From Nostoc spongiaeforme FACHB-130 (GTDB lineage: Bacteria > Cyanobacteriota > Cyanobacteriia > Cyanobacteriales > Nostocaceae), in the NCBI RefSeq assembly GCF_014698475.1, contig NZ_JACJTB010000023.1:36716-100715 (forward strand): 64,000 nucleotides of DNA. Direction: 5' to 3'. The notes beneath the pieces were generated by a model. It was not told the origin of the DNA and made no database searches. It saw only the letters and a program-made list of their open reading frames with translations. The translations under genes were made by a program, and so were the position numbers. Every line of letters starts with the position of its first letter. Within the stretch, counting starts at the first letter, position 1. Shown one piece after another: positions 7,674-17,231 of this stretch.

Positions 7674-7946
7674 ATGCAAACTTTTACAGACATTGGTACA
7701 TTGATTGTTCGCACACCAGGAACACTTGGTGGTCGTCCTCACATCGCAGGAACCAGAGTATCTGTACAAAGAGTTGCAGCTTGGTACAAAATGGGGCTAA
7801 ATGCTGAGGAAATAGTTGAAAGAATGGGAAACTTGACTTTAGCACAAGTATATGCTGCATTGACTTATTATCATGCTAATCGAGAAGAAATTGAAGCTTA
7901 CCTCACGACTGAAAAGCTCGTCTTTTTAAAGTCATCTAACAACTAA
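7674..7946 (+). CDS. DUF433 family protein (antitoxin-like)
   Basis: A 90-aa protein with the DUF433 signature: TPGTLGGRPHIAGTRVSVQR and AAWYKMGLNAEEIVERMGNLTLAQVYAALTYY in order, i.e. a short beta hairpin followed by a winged-helix-like part. DUF433 proteins are commonly encoded immediately before a DUF5615 PIN-like toxin and are viewed as antitoxins. Here no DUF5615 gene follows: the next stretch is a 190-bp repeat element. It may therefore be an orphan antitoxin. Confidence 0.85.
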   Translation: MQTFTDIGTLIVRTPGTLGGRPHIAGTRVSVQRVAAWYKMGLNAEEIVERMGNLTLAQVYAALTYYHANREEIEAYLTTEKLVFLKSSNN

Positions 7947-7966
7947 CCAATAAAATATTAAAAATT

Positions 7967-8156
7967 GGCGTTGTTAATTAGTGGGATGATGGTTAACTCA
8001 CGCAGAGACGCAGAGGCGCGGAGCATAAGAGTTTGAGAGATTGGGCATTGCTGAATGAGGGGATGAATTTGATGTATTGGAAATTTTTAACTCCTTATTC
8101 TCTCTGCGTCTTTGCGCCTCTGCGTGAAATAAATCATCCTGCAATTATGCAACGCC
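7967..8156 (+). mobile_element. 190-bp MITE-like element with long imperfect terminal inverted repeats
   Basis: The left arm starts GGCGTTG, contains GGGATGATGG and CACGCAGAGACGCAGAGG. The right arm is its imperfect reverse complement, with CCTCTGCGTGAAATAA, ATCATCC and CAACGCC at the end. The arms are about 55 bp each around a non-coding centre. The CGCAGAG/CTCTGCG sequence is a common small repeat in Nostoc-type genomes. The remaining gap to 8306 holds a second GCAACGCC and no gene. Confidence 0.7.
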
Positions 8157-8306
8157 AGTTTGAGAGATTGAATTTTTAATTTTCATCCTCATATTCAGCA
8201 ACGCCAAAAATTAAATAACCCAGCTATAACTCTTGCATCTTCTTTGTCAAAGTTATAGCCAAGTTTAAAGGAAACACACTAATCTGCCAACTTTATGATT
8301 TTCTCA

Positions 8307-8978
8307 TTAAATGGCAGAAAATTTTGCAGAAACTTTATTGAAATTAGATATATTTATTGGTAATAATTCTGAACTTTCGCTTTGCTTATCTTCTGGCTGT
8401 GGTGCAAAGTGCTTATCCATCACAGAAGCAACTTCAGATGGTTGAATCCGGTTATAGCGGGTTTTATCAGGCATCACTACATTGGGGCCTGCTTTGCAGT
8501 TTTTCATACAGCCTGTACCTTTGATGGTAACTTGGTCTTCTAGTCCGCGATCGCTCAATGCAGCCTCAAATGCTTGACAAACTGCTTTACCGCCACGTTT
8601 CCAACAGTCTGACTTTTGACACATTAAAATTGTCTGCTTTGTCTTTGCAGATTTAACCTGAGCAGCAGTATTCGTTGGCGGTTCCTGTAACGCAACTCTA
8701 CCTAAATCAGAACGCGCCGCCATTACCCGTTCAGCTTTGAGTGTAAACTCACTTTTTTTATCATCATATTTCTTGGTACCGACGACTTGCAGCCAAGTAC
8801 CTTTGGGCAAGCGCCAATCAAAAGCAGCCCTCAAAGGTTTCGCCAGCTTGACATAGCATTCACCCTCAGAAGTCTCTAATTTTAAACCTTTGAGCTTATA
8901 ACCATCTTTAATAACAAAATCTATAAATCTGCCTTCTAAGCAAAATTCCTTAATTGATTGACTGTAGATTATACCCAT
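8307..8978 (-). CDS. (2Fe-2S) thioredoxin-like ferredoxin domain protein
   Basis: A 223-aa protein. The N-terminal ~105 residues (SIKEFCLEGRFIDF, KGLKLETSEGECYVKLAK) form a beta-rich domain seen in cyanobacterial homologues. Residues ~118-200 form a thioredoxin-like 2Fe-2S ferredoxin with CQKSDCWKRGG and CMKNCKAGPNVVMPD supplying four cysteine ligands, as in NuoE/HoxE-type modules. It is probably an electron carrier; the partner is unknown. ATG at 8978 is preceded by AGGGTGA and is preferred over the GTG three codons upstream. Confidence 0.8.
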   Translation of the reverse strand: MGIIYSQSIKEFCLEGRFIDFVIKDGYKLKGLKLETSEGECYVKLAKPLRAAFDWRLPKGTWLQVVGTKKYDDKKSEFTLKAERVMAARSDLGRVALQEPPTNTAAQVKSAKTKQTILMCQKSDCWKRGGKAVCQAFEAALSDRGLEDQVTIKGTGCMKNCKAGPNVVMPDKTRYNRIQPSEVASVMDKHFAPQPEDKQSESSELLPINISNFNKVSAKFSAI

Positions 8979-9059
8979 ATTTTTCACCCTAATTTTTTAC
9001 CGACTAAGTTTGTTCTAACCACGTAACAGCTTTCAGAAATCTGTCTTTAGCTATGAATT

Positions 9060-9329
9060 TCAATAGTGACTTTGCCAGCTATTCTCAAGAATCTGAATTA
9101 GTTCTGGGCGACAAGCGAAAAACCGTTGCATCACACACCAAAACTGCACCATTGCCAAAGGATGAGCAATTTCCACTTGCAATGGCTGGTTAGCCTCACA
9201 AAAACAGGGAATATCTAGCTCATTTAGACGTTGATAGACTTGCCAACGGTCTGCCCAATTAATCTCTACTACGTACTTTTGGTCTATTTCTGAACCGGAA
9301 CTAAACGATTTCAAGAGACGAACCCTCAA
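9060..9329 (-). CDS. Small conserved-type cyanobacterial protein of unknown function
   Basis: An 89-aa protein: MRVRLLKSFSSGSEIDQKYV, EINWADRWQVYQRLNELDIP, then CFCEANQPLQVEIAHPLAMV. It has no membrane segment and no cofactor motif beyond a CFC pair and single cysteines. The start is a TTG; no ATG or GTG lies in a suitable place. I recall similar small proteins in heterocystous cyanobacteria but no named family. It is co-directional with the ferredoxin gene downstream, about 80 bp away, so co-transcription is possible. Confidence 0.6.
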   Translation of the reverse strand: MRVRLLKSFSSGSEIDQKYVVEINWADRWQVYQRLNELDIPCFCEANQPLQVEIAHPLAMVQFWCVMQRFFACRPELIQILENSWQSHY

Positions 9330-10163
9330 AGCGCGACGAATTTGCAGTAACTAGCCTGCCTTGGCTCCCCGATTTTGCAAATCTTGGGATCACAGCTTCT
9401 TTAAATAAGAATAACCTAAGTGCGAACAATTCTCAGTTATTTTCAGTTAAAAATATGAAAATTTCTCATTAACAGAAGGTTAAAAAGTAGCTCAAACGCT
9501 TATGTCATCAAGCTTTGACCTGATTGTAAATTTGTAAAAATTTAATAATCTTTTAGGAATTACGTAGTGGGAGGTGTGGGGAGTGTGAGGAGTGTGGGAA
9601 GTGTGGGAGGTGTGGGGAGTGTGGGGGGAAAGATTTCTTCAGCATCCTTACACCGTTCGGCTGACGCTCACGGCGAAGCCTTAAACCCTTTCACCCTTAC
9701 ACCCAATCTCTACAGATAATCTTTGTGCGTGAAGCTTATTTATTGATACCCAGTCATAATCAACTGGGTATTAAGTAAGAGCAATAGTAAATAGTCTGCT
9801 TTAACTCAGTGTTGCTACTGGGAAAGACTGAACAATGTGCAGGGAAATTAGGCTCAAACCCTCTTCAGTTCTGCTTCTGGGCTTTTGAGTTCTACCTTTT
9901 CCTGAATGTCTTTCTTGTTTCCTTTACTGCATGAATTTCTTAATTGGTAATTAATCCTATTAGTAAATATTTCTACAATCGCTAGATATACGCCTTAAGA
10001 AATAGTTCAAGATTGATAGACCAAAAAGCAAAAATTTGCAATTATCGCCACAAAAAATTTTAGAAATTTATGATATTCTTTGGGCTTGCTTTTATTTTCA
10101 GAATGTTAATATGTAAAAACTAAGCGGTTAAAAACTATAACTGCAAAAATAGCGAGGAGAACC
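9330..10163. other. Long intergenic region before dps
   Basis: About 830 bp without a convincing gene. It holds the reverse partial copy of the GT-rich repeat (9561-9645), a GGCTGACGCTCACGGCGAAG sequence after it, and AT-rich DNA. The dps promoter should lie in the last ~150 bp, but I cannot fix -10 or -35 with confidence. Confidence 0.5.
9561..9645 (-). repeat. GT-rich hairpin repeat, reverse partial copy
   Basis: Reading TACGTAGTGGGAGGTGTGGG and then several GTGTGGGA units, it ends GGAAAGATTTCTTCAGCATC. This is the reverse complement of the centre of the elements at 848-970 and 49051-49218 (GGTGAAGAAATCTTTC). The second arm is missing. Confidence 0.65.
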
Positions 10164-10718
10164 ATGTCTGATACACAAACTTTGTTACAAAATTTCGGTC
10201 AAGTTTACGACAATCCTGTATTGTTAGACCGCAGTGTTACGGCTCCAGTTACAGAAGGACTAAACGTTGTCTTAGCTAGTTTTCAGGCACTCTACTTGCA
10301 GTACCAAAAACATCATTTTGTTGTAGAAGGTGCAGAGTTTTACTCTTTGCATGAGTTTTTTAACGATAGTTACAACGAAGTCCAAGACCATGTTCATGAA
10401 ATTGGCGAAAGACTTAACGGTTTGGGTGGTGTACCGGCTGCATCTTTCAGCAAATTAGCAGAATTAACTTGTTTTGAGCAAGAATCTGATGGCGTATATT
10501 CTTCCCGCAAAATGGTAGAAAATGACCTAGCTGCCGAACAAGCTATTATTAATGTGATTCGCCGCCAAGCCGCACAAGCAGAGAGTTTGGGCGACCGTGG
10601 TACACGCTATATGTACGAAAAGATTCTGTTGAAGACCGAAGAAAGAGCTTATCATTTAGCTCATTTCTTGGCAAAAGACAGCTTAACTTTAGGTTTTGTT
10701 CAACCTGCTCAAAACTAG
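10164..10718 (+). CDS. dps: Dps-family ferritin-like protein with a His-type ferroxidase site
   Basis: A 184-aa Dps protein, which forms a dodecameric shell that oxidises and stores iron with peroxide and protects DNA. The motif region [20 protein letters not shown] gives H51 and H63, and [12 protein letters not shown] gives H78 and E82. These line up with E. coli H51, H63, D78 and E82, so the usual Asp is replaced by His. This substitution is known from Thermosynechococcus DpsA and Nostoc punctiforme NpDps4, where metal handling differs from classical Dps. A leader with CGAGGAG precedes the ATG. A strong terminator follows at 10791. Confidence 0.93.
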   Translation: MSDTQTLLQNFGQVYDNPVLLDRSVTAPVTEGLNVVLASFQALYLQYQKHHFVVEGAEFYSLHEFFNDSYNEVQDHVHEIGERLNGLGGVPAASFSKLAELTCFEQESDGVYSSRKMVENDLAAEQAIINVIRRQAAQAESLGDRGTRYMYEKILLKTEERAYHLAHFLAKDSLTLGFVQPAQN

Positions 10719-10790
10719 AAATATCATTATCTAGCTCAGTCTTTATACGGTTGCAGCAAAATCTGATAGTTCAGAATATTAAGAGAAAGT

Positions 10791-10832
10791 AAAAAATGAC
10801 AGAGAGGCATTCAGTATCTCTGTCATTTTTTA
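10791..10832 (+). terminator. Rho-independent terminator of dps
   Basis: AAAAAATGACAGAGA pairs with TCTCTGTCATTTTTT over an 11-nt loop, giving a stem with a U-run about 70 nt after the dps stop. Confidence 0.85.
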
Positions 10833-11306
10833 GTTAAATACACAAAAAATCACAAGATAAAATAATTCTTTATTTAGATATTAAAAATTATTGGCAATTG
10901 AGTAAATGATAAATATTTTTGTTTAAGAAATATTTTGTGTCTTGTAAAATATTTATATCAGATGGAAACTCATACTTAAATAATTAGAGTATGTAGCAGC
11001 TTAGATAAAAATTATTTGCGGGTAATTGCGAATTTGTGCTTTGAGAATTACTTCAAACTGTCAACACAGAAAAACGGGATACCGCGTTAGTCAAGACAAG
11101 TAAGATACATAAGATAGTAAAAGAGATATATTCTTCAATAGTCATTCGTCGATAGTCATTTGTTCTCTGTATATCCTGGTTTTCTTACTTTCTTTTCTCT
11201 AGCGGCAAAGATTTAACCCGGAAAACTTGATAATAAACAAGATGACTGAGGGCAAAGACCCTTAAAATAATCAGGATTTGTATTTTCTTACTCCAACCCC
11301 AAGACT
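10833..11306. other. AT-rich intergenic region before carB
   Basis: About 470 bp of AT-rich DNA with a fragment of the CATTCGTC/TCATTTGTTC repeat at about 11145-11165. No gene or clear RNA fold was recognised. The carB promoter is presumed to be here. Confidence 0.4.
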
Positions 11307-14300
11307 ATGCCCCGCCGTCAAGACCTGAAAAAAATACTACTGTTAGGATCTGGCCCAATTGTGATTGGGCAAGCCTGTGAGTTTGACTACTCTGGAACCC
11401 AAGCCTGTAAAGCATTACGAGAAGAAGGCTATGAGGTGGTGTTGGTCAACTCCAATCCTGCCACAATTATGACTGACCCGGAAACGGCCGATCGCACTTA
11501 TATTGAGCCGTTAACACCAGAATTAGTCGCTAAAGTCATCGCTAAAGAACGCCCAGATGCTTTACTCCCGACAATGGGGGGACAAACTGCCCTCAATCTC
11601 GCCGTTGCCTTAGCTAAAAACGGTGTCTTAGATCAATATAATGTGGAATTGATCGGCGCAAAGTTAGACGCGATCGAAAAAGCGGAAGACCGCAAGCTAT
11701 TTAATGAGGCGATGGCGAAAATCGGTGTGCAAGTATGTCCCAGTGGTACAGCCTCATCCTTAGACGAAGCCAAAGCGATCGCTCGTAAAATTGGTTCATA
11801 TCCTCTAATTATCCGCCCCGCCTTTACAATGGGGGGGACTGGTGGCGGTATTTCCTACAACCAAGAAGAATTTGAAGAAATGGCACAGGTGGGAATTGAT
11901 GCGAGTCCGGTATCGCAAATTCTCATTGATCAATCCCTCCTCGGCTGGAAAGAATATGAATTAGAAGTAATGCGCGATTTGGCAGATAACGTGGTGATTA
12001 TCTGTTCTATCGAAAACCTCGACCCGATGGGGATTCATACAGGCGACTCCATCACCGTTGCACCCGCCCAAACCCTCACCGATAAAGAATATCAACGGTT
12101 GCGGGATATGTCGATTAAAATTATCCGCGAGATTGGGGTAGAAACTGGCGGTTCTAATATTCAGTTCGCCGTTAACCCGGTGACTGGGGATGTTGTAGTA
12201 ATTGAAATGAACCCCCGCGTGTCTCGCAGTTCGGCCTTGGCTTCTAAAGCTACAGGTTTCCCGATTGCTAAGATGGCGGCGAAGTTAGCCGTCGGTTACA
12301 CCTTAGATGAAATTAACAACGACATCACCAAAAAAACCCCCGCCTCTTTTGAACCGACAATAGATTATGTAGTTACCAAAATTCCCCGCTTCGCCTTTGA
12401 AAAATTCCCCGGTTCGGAACCAGTGCTAACTACACAGATGAAATCAGTCGGGGAAGCAATGGCGATAGGACGCACTTTTAATGAATCTTTCCAAAAGGCG
12501 CTGCGTTCTTTAGAAACCGGACGCGCGGGTTGGGGTTGTGACAAAGCCGAAAAATTACCCAGTGGCGAACAAATCCGCGCTTTGTTGCGGACACCGAATC
12601 CCGATCGCATTTTTGCTGTGCGTCACGCTATGCAAGTCGGGCTAACTATTGAAGAAATCTATGAACTTACAGGGATTGACCCTTGGTTTTTAGATAAAAT
12701 GCAGCAGTTGTTGGAGACAGAAAAATTTATCAAGCGCACCCCGTTAAAGCAATTGACAAAAGAACAAATGTATGCTGTCAAACGGGAAGGTTATAGCGAT
12801 CGCCAAATTGCTTTCGCCACCAAAACCACAGAAGATGAAGTTAGGGCATACCGTCAAGAGTTGGGAGTCATACCAGTTTATAAAACTGTTGACACCTGCG
12901 CGGCTGAGTTTGAAGCGTTTACTCCATACTATTATTCCACCTACGAAGAAGAAACCGAAGTTTTACCTTCCGAGAAACCCAAGGTGATGATTTTGGGTGG
13001 CGGGCCGAACCGTATCGGTCAAGGAATTGAGTTTGATTATTGTTGCTGTCACGCTGCTTATGCTTTAAAAGGCGCAGGCTATGAAACCATCATGGTCAAC
13101 TCCAACCCAGAGACAGTTTCTACTGATTACGATACTAGCGATCGCCTCTACTTTGAGCCGTTAACTAAAGAAGATGTTCTCAACATCATCGAAGCCGAAA
13201 ACCCCGTGGGTATCATCGTCCAATTCGGCGGACAAACCCCTCTGAAACTATCACTTCCCCTCCAACAAGCACTCAGCACTCAGCACTCAGCACTCAGCAC
13301 TAAAATCTGGGGAACATCCCCCGATTCCATCGACATCGCCGAAGATAGAGAAAGATTTGAGCAAATTCTCAAGCAATTAAATATCGCTCAACCACCAAAT
13401 GGAATTGCGCGGAGTTATGAAGATGCGTTGATTGTGGCTAGACGCATTGGTTATCCTGTGGTGGTGCGTCCTAGCTATGTGTTGGGTGGACGAGCAATGG
13501 AAATTGTCTACTCGGATACAGAATTAGAACGCTACATGACCTTTGCGGTACAAGTAGAGCCAGAACATCCCATCTTAATTGATAAGTTCTTAGAAAATGC
13601 CATCGAAGTCGATGTAGATGCGATCGCTGATCATACCGGACGTGTGGTAATTGGTGGCATCATGGAACACATCGAACAAGCCGGAATCCACTCTGGCGAC
13701 TCTGCTTGTTCTTTACCTTCAATTTCTCTCCCCCCCGCCGTTCTCCATCAAATTCGTTCTTGGACTGTGCAACTGGCGCAAGCACTTTCGGTTGTGGGGT
13801 TGATGAATATTCAGTTTGCGGTGGTGGGTGTTGGTTCCTACTCTCCCCAAATCTACATTCTTGAAGCTAACCCCCGCGCTTCTCGGACTGTACCTTTTGT
13901 TTCTAAAGCTACAGGTGTGCAGTTGGCAAAACTGGCATCATTAATTATGTCGGGTAAAACTCTGGAGGAGTTAAACTTCACAGAAGAAGTCATTCCTTCA
14001 CATATTGCCGTCAAAGAAGCAGTTTTACCCTTTAATAAATTTCCGGGTACAGATACAATATTAGGCCCGGAGATGCGCTCAACCGGTGAAGTGATGGGCA
14101 TAGACAGCGACTTTGGCCGCGCCTTTGCCAAGGCAGAGTTAGCTGCTGGTGAGCGTTTACCCCTAACTGGTACTGTATTTGTATCCATGAGCGATCGCGA
14201 CAAAGCCTTAGCCATTCCCGTAGTCAAGGAGTTTATTGACCTGGGCTTTACTGTGATGGCGACTTTCGGCACACGCCAAGTACTTCAAGAAAATAACTTA

Positions 14301-14573
14301 AAGGTTGAGTTGGTGCTGAAACTCCACGAAGGCCGTCCCCACGTCCTGGACGCAATTAAAAACCAGAAAATTCAACTCATCATCAACACACCTTCCGGTG
14401 AAGAAGCGCAAACCGATGCCAAACTCATCCGCCGCACAGCCTTAGCTTACAAAATCCCGATTATTACTACCATTGCTGGTGCTAAAGCCACCGTCGCCGC
14501 TATCCGTTCTCTGCAAAATACGACTTTAGACGTAAAAGGCATCCAAGAATATTGTCTGAAGCGAGAGCCGTAA
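11307..14573 (+). CDS. carB: Carbamoyl-phosphate synthase large subunit
   Basis: A 1088-aa CarB, which makes carbamoyl phosphate from ammonia (delivered by CarA), bicarbonate and two ATP for arginine and pyrimidine synthesis. It has two homologous ATP-grasp halves ([20 protein letters not shown] near the start and [20 protein letters not shown] near residue 565), an oligomerisation linker and a C-terminal MGS-like allosteric domain (about 940-1088). An in-frame heptamer repeat (13271-13301) adds an STQHSALST segment near residues 655-665, at a position where E. coli CarB has only a short loop. carA is not nearby, which is common in cyanobacteria. Synteny with dps and sigD resembles Anabaena. 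Confidence 0.97.
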   Translation: MPRRQDLKKILLLGSGPIVIGQACEFDYSGTQACKALREEGYEVVLVNSNPATIMTDPETADRTYIEPLTPELVAKVIAKERPDALLPTMGGQTALNLAVALAKNGVLDQYNVELIGAKLDAIEKAEDRKLFNEAMAKIGVQVCPSGTASSLDEAKAIARKIGSYPLIIRPAFTMGGTGGGISYNQEEFEEMAQVGIDASPVSQILIDQSLLGWKEYELEVMRDLADNVVIICSIENLDPMGIHTGDSITVAPAQTLTDKEYQRLRDMSIKIIREIGVETGGSNIQFAVNPVTGDVVVIEMNPRVSRSSALASKATGFPIAKMAAKLAVGYTLDEINNDITKKTPASFEPTIDYVVTKIPRFAFEKFPGSEPVLTTQMKSVGEAMAIGRTFNESFQKALRSLETGRAGWGCDKAEKLPSGEQIRALLRTPNPDRIFAVRHAMQVGLTIEEIYELTGIDPWFLDKMQQLLETEKFIKRTPLKQLTKEQMYAVKREGYSDRQIAFATKTTEDEVRAYRQELGVIPVYKTVDTCAAEFEAFTPYYYSTYEEETEVLPSEKPKVMILGGGPNRIGQGIEFDYCCCHAAYALKGAGYETIMVNSNPETVSTDYDTSDRLYFEPLTKEDVLNIIEAENPVGIIVQFGGQTPLKLSLPLQQALSTQHSALSTKIWGTSPDSIDIAEDRERFEQILKQLNIAQPPNGIARSYEDALIVARRIGYPVVVRPSYVLGGRAMEIVYSDTELERYMTFAVQVEPEHPILIDKFLENAIEVDVDAIADHTGRVVIGGIMEHIEQAGIHSGDSACSLPSISLPPAVLHQIRSWTVQLAQALSVVGLMNIQFAVVGVGSYSPQIYILEANPRASRTVPFVSKATGVQLAKLASLIMSGKTLEELNFTEEVIPSHIAVKEAVLPFNKFPGTDTILGPEMRSTGEVMGIDSDFGRAFAKAELAAGERLPLTGTVFVSMSDRDKALAIPVVKEFIDLGFTVMATFGTRQVLQENNLKVELVLKLHEGRPHVLDAIKNQKIQLIINTPSGEEAQTDAKLIRRTALAYKIPIITTIAGAKATVAAIRSLQNTTLDVKGIQEYCLKREP
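13271..13301 (+). repeat. In-frame ACTCAGC heptamer repeat inside carB
   Basis: About 4.4 copies of ACTCAGC. Because 7 is not a multiple of 3, the amino-acid pattern repeats every 21 nt (ALSTQHS). It lies in a surface loop of the second ATP-grasp half. Confidence 0.9.
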
Positions 14574-15276
14574 TTCTGCCCGGCGTGGCACTTAATTTGA
14601 CTGGAGTATGAGGGGTTTGGAGGCAGTGTAAAGATTTCGCTTGTCTCCTACCCTTTTTTCATGAATCTGCTTTAAGCAGTATTTACAAGGAAAATTAAGT
14701 AATTATTATAGAAGAAACCTTATGGTTAATATTGAGATATTTTAACAAATATGAGTAAACTAATTTTTCTCTCTGCAAATTTTTATTAACTAGCAAGTGC
14801 GATCGCCCTCATACTATCTCAAGTAATTATACTCAGTTCAAACACTTGATTCATAGGAGTTTCAGCCTAAAATAACCAGTTAATAACTTTTAACCACCTA
14901 TTGACCACAGTCTATGGTTCTCATTATTGCTGTATGCGGAATCGAGGTTGATTAACCACTGTGTTGAGACTATTACAACCATTCTCAAATTCAATCGTTT
15001 TCAGTCTGTGGGGCTTTGCAATCCTTTTCATAAATGTTACAATTATTAACAAAGTTTAAAGATGTAAGGTGTTGTTCTAGCTACCTTTATCCATCCGTAG
15101 ATACTTGTACAATCTCAGAAAAAACTGTAACGTCTAGCAGTTAATAGCCTAAATTGATTAATAAAATCTGCCGCCCGTAACGGAAGCGTAAATCGTAAAC
15201 CATATCATGTGTTCCCAAGTCAATTGGGCAGCACCTCAAAAAGCATCTATTTATCAGTTATCTACTAGTTAGTTGA
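14574..15276. other. Long leader/intergenic region before sigD
   Basis: About 700 bp with no gene. Features seen: AT-rich DNA, one HIP1-containing stretch near 14798, and an RpaB-type HLR1-like motif at 15036. The CCGCCCGTAACGG stretch near 15170 is more GC-rich and may be transcribed leader. No terminator for carB was recognised. Confidence 0.4.
15036..15053 (+). promoter_or_regulatory. HLR1-like RpaB-binding motif upstream of sigD
   Basis: GTTACAATTATTAACAAA fits the HLR1 consensus (G/T)TTACAWWNN(G/T)TTACAWW with one mismatch (TAACA for TTACA in the second half). It lies about 225 nt before the sigD start. HLR1 sites are bound by RpaB, which is encoded in this same window. Chance occurrence in AT-rich DNA is possible. 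Confidence 0.35.
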
Positions 15277-16278
15277 ATGACTCAAGCAATCAACCCCCCA
15301 ACATCACCAATGAGTAGCGCCATCAAGACGGCCCCGACAGCTACAGACCTCGTGCGGACTTATCTGCGTGAGATTGGCCGTGTACCCCTGTTAACCCATG
15401 AAGAAGAAATTCGCTACGGTAAACAGGTGCAGCGTTCAACAGCTTTACAAGAACTTCGAGAATCTTTAGCTGACAAGTTAGGTCATGAACCCACCTTAGA
15501 AGAATGGGCGAAGGAAGCCAAGCTTGATACAACCGAATTGAACAAAGCGATCGCCGAGGGTGAAATTGCGAAACGTAAAATGGTCGAAGCCAATTTGCGC
15601 TTAGTCGTATCCGTCGCCAAGAAATACATCAAGCGCAACGTAGACTTACTTGACCTGATCCAAGAAGGTAGCATTGGAATGCAACGGGGTGTAGAAAAAT
15701 TTGACCCTACCAAAGGTTATCGGTTTTCTACATACGCTTACTGGTGGATTCGCCAAGCAATTACGCGGGCGATCGCCGAAAAAGCCCGTACTATCCGCCT
15801 ACCCATTCACATCACCGAAAAACTCAATAAAATCAAAAAAGCCCAGCGTCAGTTATCGCAAAAACTCGGACGCGCCCCTTCAGTCGGCGAATTAGCCCAA
15901 GAACTAGACCTAACTCCCAAACAAGTCAGAGAATATCTCGAAAAAGCCCGTTTACCCCTTTCCTTAGATTTGCGCTTGGGAGACAACTACGACACCGAAC
16001 TCGGAGAAATGCTAGAAGATCCTGGTGCTTCTCCCGAAGAGTTTGTCATGCAAACCTCCCTCTCATCCGATTTAGAGCGAGTCATGGCCGAACTCACCCC
16101 CCAACAGCGAGAAGTCATCACCTTGCGCTTTGGGTTGATTGACGGTCAAGCCTTAACCTTGGCCAGAATCGGTGAAATCTTAAACATCAGCCGTGAACGA
16201 GTCCGCCAAATCGAACGGGAAGCCTTAAACAAACTCCGCAAATCCAAAGCCACCATGAATGAGTATTTGGCGAGTTAG
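15277..16278 (+). CDS. sigD: Group 2 RNA polymerase sigma factor (SigD-like)
   Basis: A 333-aa sigma-70 family protein with region 1.2 ([20 protein letters not shown]), region 2 ([46 protein letters not shown]), region 3 and region 4.2 ([20 protein letters not shown]). It lacks the long region 1.1 and is shorter than cyanobacterial SigA (about 390 aa), so it is a non-essential group 2 factor. The gene order dps-carB-sigma-DUF760 matches my memory of alr3808-alr3811 in Anabaena, where the sigma is SigD, associated with light and redox responses. The family is certain; the SigD letter rests on synteny. Confidence 0.88.
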   Translation: MTQAINPPTSPMSSAIKTAPTATDLVRTYLREIGRVPLLTHEEEIRYGKQVQRSTALQELRESLADKLGHEPTLEEWAKEAKLDTTELNKAIAEGEIAKRKMVEANLRLVVSVAKKYIKRNVDLLDLIQEGSIGMQRGVEKFDPTKGYRFSTYAYWWIRQAITRAIAEKARTIRLPIHITEKLNKIKKAQRQLSQKLGRAPSVGELAQELDLTPKQVREYLEKARLPLSLDLRLGDNYDTELGEMLEDPGASPEEFVMQTSLSSDLERVMAELTPQQREVITLRFGLIDGQALTLARIGEILNISRERVRQIEREALNKLRKSKATMNEYLAS

Positions 16279-16430
16279 TTCTTAGTCATTTGTCATTGGT
16301 TATTAGTAGTTCACAGAAGAAGCTGAGGGGCAGGGAGCAGGGAGCGGAGGGGAAAGATTCTCTTCCTTGCGCTCTGCTCCCTTACCTCTTTTCACAAATG
16401 ACCAATAACCAATGACTAATGACCATTAGG
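16279..16430 (+). repeat. GACAAATGA repeats flanking a GGGAGCAGG hairpin after sigD
   Basis: TCATTTGTCATTGG-type repeats (16284-16305 and, inverted, 16398-16426) flank a GC-rich imperfect hairpin (16331-16384: GCAGGGAGCAGGGAGC against GCTCTGCTCCC). The centre GGGGAAAGATTC resembles the centre of the GT-rich element. It could serve as the sigD terminator. Confidence 0.55.
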
Positions 16431-16474
16431 CGAGAAAATACTCCGGTTTTGGTACGGTTACACCGACTTCTATG

Positions 16475-16552
16475 TGAGAATGTGCCTGTTAAATTATTTA
16501 ACAGGAACAACAAAACGGCAGCGATCGTTAAAGATAAGACAGGCACATCTCA
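16475..16552 (+). promoter_or_regulatory. Leader with mutually exclusive hairpins before the DUF760 gene
   Basis: TGAGAATGTGCCTGT (16475-16489) can pair with ACAGGCACATCTCA (16539-16552). The 3' part of the first arm is also half of a perfect 21-nt palindrome, CCTGTTAAAT-T-ATTTAACAGG (16485-16505). Both folds cannot form at once. The region lies about 50-125 nt before the DUF760 start, whose ribosome site is AGGAGG, so an RNA switch or thermosensor is conceivable; inference only. Confidence 0.45.
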
Positions 16553-16601
16553 TTTCAGTTGCAAACATAGCCACCAGCAACAGTAGTACAGGAGGTTAAA
16601 C

Positions 16602-16946
16602 GTGAGTAACCAATCCAATCGAGTCTCAGAAGAATTTTTCCCCAGCGACGCATCAGAAACCAGTAATTTACTGTGGCAATATGTTAAATCTTTAAGTCCC
16701 GAAACAGTAAGCCATTTATCTAAACCAACATCGCCCGAAGTCTTCCAAGTCATGGAACGCAACATTGTGGGTTTGTTAGGTAACTTACCTCCAGAACACT
16801 TCAATATGACCATTACAACCAGCCGGGAAAGCCTTGGTCGTCTGCTGGCTTCCGCAATGATTAGCGGTTATTTCCTGCGTAACGCTGAACAACGTATGGA
16901 CTTTGAAATGGCGCTACAAGGTACAGAAACCGATAATCAAGAATAG
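16602..16946 (+). CDS. DUF760 family protein
   Basis: A 114-aa soluble protein of the DUF760 family found in cyanobacteria and plastids. The core LWQYVKSLSPETVSHLSKP, EVFQVMERNIVGLLGNLPPE and FNMTITTSRESLGRLLASAM (about residues 22-100) is recognisable. It begins with GTG after a strong AGGAGG site. Function in the family is not established to my knowledge. It follows sigD with a 323-bp gap carrying a structured leader, and a terminator follows at 17091. Confidence 0.88.
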   Translation: MSNQSNRVSEEFFPSDASETSNLLWQYVKSLSPETVSHLSKPTSPEVFQVMERNIVGLLGNLPPEHFNMTITTSRESLGRLLASAMISGYFLRNAEQRMDFEMALQGTETDNQE

Positions 16947-17090
16947 GAATAGAGACAAGGGAAGAAGATGTTTAGACATTAGATTTCTCAGAATAGATTA
17001 ATCAATAGTTCTGAAATCAAAACTTGTAGCTTTGGGCGACTTCTGCGACAATATTTAAGAAATTAACAGAAATTTGACTATCAATCATAT

Positions 17091-17128
17091 AAACTCGGCA
17101 GATTCAAAATTATCCTGCCGAGTTTTTT
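17091..17128 (+). terminator. Terminator after the DUF760 gene
   Basis: AAACTCGGCAG pairs with CTGCCGAGTTTTTT over an AT-rich loop. The T-run is on the plus strand, about 145 nt after the DUF760 stop. Confidence 0.85.
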
Positions 17129-17231
17129 GATCAGTCTGTTAGATACCCGACTTCTTCAAGAATTAGGGAATCTGACCACTCCAGTTGATTAGATAAATCA
17201 CTAAATCTGTAATCTAAAATCTAAAATTGAT

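Noticed and set aside
9566..9645. Possible CRISPR array in the GTGTGGGAG repeats
   Set aside because: Units are 7-10 bp without spacers of constant length, and the same pattern occurs in the hairpin repeats at 848 and 49051. No cas gene nearby.
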